The position numbers and the translations under genes are program-made. A stretch of DNA of 64,000 nt, taken from Diphasiastrum complanatum (lineage: Eukaryota; Streptophyta; Lycopodiopsida; Lycopodiales; Lycopodiaceae). Numbering within the stretch: position 1 is the stretch's first letter; every line of letters starts with the position of its first letter. The DNA is taken from the NCBI GenBank assembly GCA_029204225.1, contig CM055093.1:46298338-46362337 (forward strand). Reading direction: 5' to 3'. The notes below the pieces were generated by a model. It was not told the origin of the DNA. It saw nothing but the letters and a program-made list of their open reading frames with translations, and did no database searches. Shown here one piece after another: positions 57,300 to 64,000 of the stretch.

Positions 57300-57900
57300 C
57301 TAACACTTTATATTCCACGTGTTCTTAGGCTTCGACACTTATGTTAGGAAAATTCATACCTCAAATTTTTAGTATCATGTCATTCTTACATCCCCTTCCT
57401 TGAAATCGACTTCTTTTGATGCTCTAGTGCTTGCCAAAATTATTATCTCGAGCACTTGCTTAACTATTGCCCCTCTATTTCACTTGTCACACTTTTTCAA
57501 ATAAATCTAGGGTTGTGTGGGTAAGGGTCATGATTAAAGTTGCGGTGGTGGTCGTATTAGGCCAAGTCGTGGTCACATGGTCAACAACGTCGCCTTGTCG
57601 CCCTCCCTGTCCTAATCGCTTGGGCTTAGTCTCAGTCGACTTGGGCTGGGGTGTGGTGGCAGAGTCTAGTCGTGGTCACGGTGGGCTAGGGGGCGCAAAA
57701 ATTGGTCCTTTTCAAGGCTGGAAGTCAAAAAATAAGGAACCAGAGCATAGCATAAGTCCCCTCATTTGCAAATTAGCGATCATATAGATGCTAGCTCTCT
57801 TGAAGTTGGTATGTGTTGGATACCTTTGATATGCTCAAATCCTTTGAAAATTGGCAAAATCAACAAGCAAAACTCATTACGCATCTCTTACACTCACTCC
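57300..57900 (+). pseudogene. Possible Gag remnant
   Basis: Low-confidence frames such as YVRKIHTSNF and SPSLKSTSFDALVLA resemble Copia Gag, followed by a Gly/Arg-like stretch. Too decayed to be sure. Confidence 0.3.
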
Positions 57901-60630
57901 TTTTTGCCATTGCCAAACAACAGAGCTAAAAAGCATGACGCCATAATTTGAAAACTTTTGGGATTACTCTCATCTTACATAATTTCCTTGAAACCAATTT
58001 GAAGGTTTTATCAACATTCACTCAAAAATGCCAGAAAAGACTTGGCCTCAATTGGTGTGGTAGTGGAGCATTCTTGTCACAAAACGTCATTATGGAATTT
58101 TTACGTAAATTTCTGTTTTATGAAAATTGTCATCCCATATTACTGATTTGTGACCCAAACATAAGAGCACATGCGTATGACCACTCAAATCGACTGTAAA
58201 TCCCTCATGCATCTCAGAAAAACTTCCAAAATCCACATACAAGCAATCCATGCAAGCACGGTACCACAAGTTAGGGAAAAGATAGGCATGCAATCAGAAC
58301 ATTTACGAATTTTGTCAATTTGGCTCACAAAATTGCCAAAATTTCAAACGGCCATAACTGGAGCTACAATACACCAAATTAGGCGTTGTAAAGCACAGTT
58401 TGGAGGGAGACCAAGCAAGCGATATGCTTGCCACATCACCTTGCCAACTAGGCTTTACACCTGTGAGTACAGAACCTCTGAAATTCTGTAGTAGGGCGCA
58501 TTTCCACTAGGCCATATACTGTAAAAACGTGCAAACACCTTCCCAGATCCAAAAGTATCATTACCAATAGTATTAAACAGTCCATTAGACTTCCTTTAAG
58601 CATTCATACATGTCCTAAGAAGCAGTATGGGCTGAGAACCAAGATTTTTGGTTTTTTAAGGGCGCTTTAGCTACAAACTTGATGGAGATGGAGCATAAGC
58701 CCTCTGCCACCAAATCACAGGTCTGATAGCTTTTTGTAGAGGCCAAAAGGAGTAAAAAACAGGCTGGATTGGTTACACGCATCATCCTTTTGTGGATTGC
58801 TTGCAATGAGTCCCCCAACAATCACCAAAAAAGGCTAATTTTGGGTCTTTTTCGGCCTTCTACTTCACCAATTCTCTAAAATCTTGCCTCTAACTTCAAG
58901 GGAAGCTTCAAAAGTCTTTGATTAGGCTTTTGAAAAGCTTAACAAGGTGTTTTACAGCAGTTTACAATCCAACTTTATGAAAAAACTAGCAAAATTGATA
59001 ATTTTTAGCTATTTTCCGGTTTTTTCTTCACCATAAAGTGGAAATTTATGACATGCAACCCTTTTTCACCCACATGCAACTCAGTCTATAGAATTATAAC
59101 CATCCAAATGATTTGATCTTGCTGGATTTTAGCTCTTACTATAGAGCTAAAATCACCAATGATGAATGTGGGCTCTTACCATATCAAATAAATTACATTT
59201 AGACTCGAAATTATTTGAATCTGACCCCCAACATCATGAGAAAACAGATTTGGCTATGAAATTTACCTTAGAATGTGCCTTGCAATATGTTCAAGAATCG
59301 TTTTATAATGCCATCTCTTGTCACATTTCCATGGCCTTTCAATCAACATAAAGCGACGGAACCAAAATCAATATTTGCAAATTTGCAATACCTTGTGCGA
59401 TAACTTTTAGCTTGCACAGATTGCAAAGCTCTTATAAAGATATTTGGATGGTGCTGTTTCTTTTTGCTTAGCGGCGTCCTCGATGCAAGATTGTGTTGGT
59501 TAGATTCCAAGTTATTCTGGATTCAAGTTAGGCAAGGAAAGAAACCCACTACCTTCCATCTGTTTGTTTATCATTATTTCACCGTTCTTCTAAGAAATCT
59601 CTAGTTTCTTATAGTCTTACCGAAGCAGCTAATAGATCATTGCAAATGTCCTGCGGAGACCAACTACCACCTACAATGGTTGATCAGCAAAAGAAGATCT
59701 AAGAAGCAGGCGAAGCAGCTAGAAGACATAATAAATTAAGCAAAGAAGCTGAGGAGGAAAGGACAAAATTAAGCAACAGATGAGTCAAGTCAATCTTGAT
59801 CAAAAGAAACTCTCTAGAGCAATGATAGTTGAATCCCCTCTTATGAAGCCCAAAGAGATCCAAAAGTAATGGATCAAATAAAGAGCTGCAGAAAAAAAAA
59901 AGATGAAGACAATTGTGAACCTGCAAAATAAAGTGAGCTCCTCACCCAGCAAGTGGTGGTCAAAGCTCGGCATTTCAAGGGTCCAAGGCTGCAGCTGTAG
60001 AACTATCAGTTCCTTCACCCTGCCGCCAAGCCTTCATCATGTTTCCTTACCATTACCAAACCATCAATCCAAATTTGTTCCTACCACCAATTTTTGATGA
60101 GTCCATCCCCATGAGACTGATAATCGAAGTTTGTGCAACCTGCAGATCGAAGGTTTTTCTTAAGACTGGAACTTCAACTAAGCGAAGAACTGCATAAACA
60201 CCCAGAAGCAAAATGGAGGATACAGACCTCCCAGAAGCTAGTACCTACCAAGAATCTAGAGATGAAACCGTCAATGGCAGATACAAGTGATAAGAAAAAA
60301 GACACTTGGGAAGCACTCGAGTATGCAAGTTGTGAAGCTACTGGGAGCTCTCCAAATTTTGAGAATGTCAACCAATTGCAGCAATAAGACATTCTGGCTA
60401 AATTGCGGCCATTTGCAAAAACAGTTTTTGATAAAGACTGACAACAATAAACACTTGGTTTTATGTAAGCGAACGAGGATCTACGCTTTTCCAAGTGACG
60501 ATCGAAGATGCCAATGCGGAAGCAGAGCGACATCGTCCAATATGAGTTGCAGTGAGTCCTGCAACACATTAGGGGTGGGATGATGTTGGCTGCTTCTGAC
60601 GAATCTCCAAGATACTCGGACATAGCCGCA
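57900..60630. other. No recognised gene
   Basis: AT-rich sequence. A Lys/Glu-rich coiled-coil-like reading near 59700-59800 may be Gag-derived but carries no diagnostic motif. Confidence 0.5.
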
Positions 60631-60638
60631 TTAAATAT

Positions 60639-61709
60639 TGTTGGATTTACTCCTCCTACTCTCCTAAATCCCAATTTTAATCTGCCTCCATTCATGCTGC
60701 ATAGTTTTCTAACGTTGTCACGCAGTCTGCATTTTCTACATGCAAATTTGCACAGACGAAGAAAAGGCGAATGAATCGCGATACTGTGTTCTTACATAGG
60801 TCATGGTGACAGGCGAAAAGAGAACACTACCCTACTGAATGCCAAAGGTGCCCTAACAGATAAGGCACCCTGTAAGTCTTATCCTAAGGCCATTCGTAAG
60901 AGTGACGCACTTTTGCGTCATCGCCAACGTTCACTTCAGTACTGGCTGACGTCGCATGTTTTTCACCCTCACCCCATGCAGTTGCGCTAGCAGATTGGAC
61001 AACAATTGCAACCACCCACGATCTCCTACAGACAACACATCCACTTTGTACTTTCGCATCTCCACACCTGCAATATTATGTATATATATATTGGATACCA
61101 TCTGCATATTCGATGATGATGATTAGATGATCAAGTGAGTGAAGAAGAGACTAAGAGAAGAGGTTTCATTCCTCATTACATGTAGAAATAAGCTTTGTAG
61201 GGCACACGGTTTTGTCCGCTACAGTCTTGTGCTCTACCGCATTATTGACTTGTATACTTGATATACTTAATCTGATACAGTTCATTTGTTCTGCGTTTTA
61301 GATCTGTCAATATTGCTATGCTTATTCTTCATTCTGTCTGATCTTTCTTGTTGCTCTTTCTGGTAATAGACCATCAACTTTTAGTCTTGTCTTTCGCAAA
61401 TAATTCGCGACTAATTATCAGTTGAGCACAGTCTAGCTCTTCGCGAATCATTCACGACAGATAATTTATCTTGCAATTCACAACAAATTATTCATATAGT
61501 GCTTCATCCATTTAAATGTTTGGCTACGTAATCTAGAATGACTGTGATTTCTATCACTAAAGTTCTGTTCATTCTGATAGGCGTAGTCATGCTTAGGGAG
61601 AGAGTCATTTACCTCATTCCGCTGCGCACGAACATTTTCTGTTAGAGTTCGCTTCTCGTTTGTTTCTTGTTCGTGTTTGTCATTTATTCTTCCTCCCTCT
61701 CTCCCAACA
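60639..61709 (+). mobile_element. Complete solo LTR (1,071 bp) of Copia type with 5-bp target duplication
   Basis: Starts TGTTGGATTTACTCC and ends CTCTCCCAACA, flanked by AATAT at 60634-60638 and 61710-61714. Its start matches the 3' LTR at 24320. Its 3' half (ATGTTTGGCTACGTAATC, TTCTGATAGGCGTAGTCATG) matches the 5' LTR at 21278. A TATATATATA box lies near 61079. No internal sequence follows. Confidence 0.88.
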
Positions 61710-61719
61710 AATATTCAAC

Positions 61720-62345
61720 GATGTCTATAGCCCAACCCGGTATTGTATCTACGTAGAATAAGGCAACATCTGGTAACTTATCATCAAATTGACTTGCGTT
61801 CTCCTTCCACTGGATTTGTGACATGTCGTCTACCATGTAGTGCTACTTTCCCTTGCGTACAACGCCCCTGAAATCAAATTCCAACAATAGGAGTAACCAT
61901 CGAGTGATCCTTCTAGTGTTGCAAGTCTTGTTTACTAGATATAGCAAGGGTTGATGGGTCCTTATAAAATGCAAAGGGGGTGGCCATCAAATAATGTCAA
62001 AATTTCTTGACTGCCAAAATCATTGCAAGTTCTTTTTGTGCTGTTGTCGAATAATTTATCTCTGCGCAAAAAGGATTAAAAATTCTTTTTTTACATTCAC
62101 TTGGCTGGGTCAAGACGGCTCCCACAACATACTTTTATCTGAATGTACATGAAACTCAATAGTCCAATTGGGCTATCGTAAAATTGGTGTTGAGACCAAT
62201 GCATCTTTAAGCTTTTGGAAAGCCTATAAGGCTTCCTCCGTCGTGATAAGTTTGTAGATTGGCCTGGCCAACTCTACAAAATCTAAAATGAAGATCTAAT
62301 AATACTTAGTGTGGCCATAAAGATGTAGACCTCGCAAATCCACTA
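61720..62345 (-). pseudogene. Ty3/gypsy RT end and RNase H
   Basis: On the minus strand: DFVELARPIYKLITTEEAL, FQKLKDALVSTPIL, INYSTTAQKELAMILAVKKF, FIRTHQPLLYLVNKTC and ITRWLLLLLEFDF. The order matches Ty3 RT connection and RNase H. Asp is replaced by His in the usual TDHQ motif (THQP), and stops are present. It lies to the left of a Gag fragment on the same strand. Confidence 0.8.
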
Positions 62346-62819
62346 GCCCCGCACATGCAACATTAATCATATTCATCCCATAAGATCAATGTGTCCAGGG
62401 TATATCCTTTTTGTGAGGAAGTGTTGGATTATGAATCAGAATCTAGCTGACACGTATACTCAGCTATACAGTCAATTGTTGTTAATGCCTTTGTCCATCA
62501 CACTATATCTGTTTGAGAATCATAATAATCTCCTTTGACTTGCTTTGGGCGATCAGTACTGTGATTTGTGGTGGAGTCGTCATCATTAGCCTTTGGAGCT
62601 CCCATGCTGCTCCAATATTGAGGACGTTGCTAGTTTTTCACATCTGACACAATACAAGGCTCTCTTGCTGATGTTTCAGGTTTCATATTCAACCATTATG
62701 CCATTGCTTGTGGTGCGATCCGCATCGAATCTCTAGTGGATACGTTCATTATGCTGGATAGTATACTCGAGCAATTCTGGTCATGAAACCTCAGGTTCCG
62801 CCATTTGAAAATAAACCTC

Positions 62820-63300
62820 CTAATGGTGTCAACGTTCATTTAGATCCAATATTTGTTGCAAACCTGCTGGTGGTATTGGTACTTCTGAGGCTGGAGGTAT
62901 TGCAGGTTCTGCCTTGGCTTGTGCAACTTCTTTTGCCTGCACTTCTTGTATCCAATGACGGATCCTTTGATATTGATGTCTTTCCTCTTTGGTGTTTGGA
63001 TAAGGTCCTACCGCAGAGGGTTGGTCTTCATCCATTAATAATGGTGGTGGTGGTGATGGTGCCACCTCCTTCCGTTTTAGTGTTCGCATAACTGCTAACA
63101 CAAGAACGTGGGGAGTTATGGAATTCCATGGCAATCTTTTTGGGGTGGGCATCAATTGAATGGTGATCAAATTTAATGGCGTACTTGCCTCAAGTCTTAA
63201 TGGATAATTTTTGGAGTAGTGCCTATACCCGCATTCAAGGCAGAATGGTGTATACATGCCCTTGTGAAGACATTATGTGATTCCATGCCCTTCTCCACAT
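62820..63300 (-). pseudogene. Ty3/gypsy-type Gag C-terminal fragment
   Basis: The minus-strand frame from 63257 starts YTPFCLECGYRHYSKNYPLR, a zinc-knuckle-like CX2C...H with the last Cys replaced. A Pro-rich linker and a Glu/Lys/Gln helix (QRIRHWIQEVQAKEVAQAKA) follow. Together with the RNase H fragment downstream on the same strand, it belongs to one decayed element with a deletion between them. Confidence 0.6.
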
Positions 63301-64000
63301 CCATAGCAGCCATAGATTCTTCTACCTTGGTGATGAGGTTGGGCATTGTATGTAGCATAATGTTCGTTAATGGCTAGATCGACAAATGGCTCATATGGTC
63401 CATACCATTGTTGTTGCTCAGGCTACGATGAAGTGTCATGTTTAGCTACTGTCAAATTCACTTGAGCCACTTGATTATTACCTAGCCCTTGTGGTAGGTG
63501 GTAATGTCATGCGTTGTTGATTCATTGTTGCTCCAAATCGTAATGGTGCATTGGGTGCCCCTTGATGATAAGGATAAGAGGTTTGGAATTGTGCCCTCTT
63601 ATGTTGGATGATCCTAGAATTAAATGGACAGAACGCAATTTCGTGTGAGAATCATTACATAAGTGGCAAGACCAATATCTTTTAAAATAAGAATTTTGAC
63701 GGGCATTCACATTGATGGTGAAAATTTTGGTTCCAAATTTGCTTGAAGTTTGGCTAGTTGTGAAATTTTTTCTTCAGATTGATTTCTTGAAAAGTGGTTT
63801 CAAGGTTTGGAAATTGCAAATAACCAACTAAAAAAATCCCTCTTCACACTATCTTATTCTTCATCTAACCTCCAAAATCTAGCAATGACTAGATTGAAGC
63901 TACATACCAATAACCATCATAACTGAGTTGATTTTTAACCAAATTGGATGAAAGTTGGCTCAGACTTAAGCTAAGACATAGCTCTACTAATCCATAGCCT
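63300..64000. other. Window end, probable retrotransposon sequence
   Basis: No confident gene. It may be the N-terminal Gag region of the minus-strand gypsy element. Confidence 0.4.

Noticed and set aside
59699-60018. Possible coiled-coil gene (Lys/Glu-rich)
   Set aside because: The frame is broken and has no diagnostic motif; more likely low-complexity retrotransposon debris.

Overview
The window is nuclear DNA from a land plant. It carries two conserved single-copy eukaryotic genes with spliced exons and good GT-AG boundaries, both on the + strand, set in a large amount of plant-type transposable elements: Ty1/copia, Ty3/gypsy, hAT with a DUF659 domain, CACTA/TNP2, a LINE and a tRNA-derived SINE. 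There are also many long (CT)n/(GA)n microsatellites. Exon spacing of several kilobases and introns full of decayed elements point to a large genome such as a fern, lycophyte or gymnosperm. That is an inference; nothing here fixes the lineage. I see no intact tRNA, rRNA, CRISPR or bacterial feature.

Layout. Positions 1509-16579 hold the last seven recognised exons of a SAC3/GANP/LENG8-type mRNA-export protein (SAC3A-like, 423 residues in the window, 5' end missing). Its introns contain a decayed DUF659 hAT copy (about 6.5-7.45 kb), a LINE remnant between two (CT)n tracts and interrupted by a 430-bp solo LTR with a 5-bp target duplication, a 480-bp tandem duplication with a SINE in one copy only, and minisatellites. 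From 16.6 to 37.8 kb is intergenic: a pair of ~550-bp AT-rich direct repeats, a deleted Copia element (21278 to about 25.0 kb), a SET-like fragment next to a CACTA TNP2 fragment (25.8-27.4 kb), a minus-strand Ty3-type Gag (30.97-32.38 kb), a second Copia lineage truncated in its reverse transcriptase (32.6-35.45 kb) and a minus-strand Copia integrase fragment (36.43-37.5 kb).

Positions 37852-54490 encode ALG8, the ER glucosyltransferase that adds the second glucose to the dolichol-linked oligosaccharide. Four exons join in frame into a 589-residue protein. The third intron is 14,581 bp. It holds a 5,716-bp hAT element with an 8-bp target duplication, nested inside an older hAT-like non-autonomous element that also has an 8-bp duplication, then a decayed Ty3/gypsy element interrupted by a deleted Copia element with a 5-bp duplication. 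After ALG8 (54.5-64 kb) there are only decayed elements: a gypsy fragment near 57.1 kb, a complete solo LTR at 60639-61709 with a 5-bp duplication, and a minus-strand gypsy RNase H and Gag (61.7-63.3 kb).

The two host genes act in unrelated processes (mRNA export and N-glycosylation), and nothing suggests they are co-regulated. The window's interest lies in the resolvable nesting of transposons, several with exact target-site duplications, and a few unusual structures: a perfect 22-bp hairpin across a Copia polypurine tract/LTR border, GGTACC-rich hAT ends, an AT-hook tail on the hAT protein, and a SET-like fragment beside a CACTA transposase.
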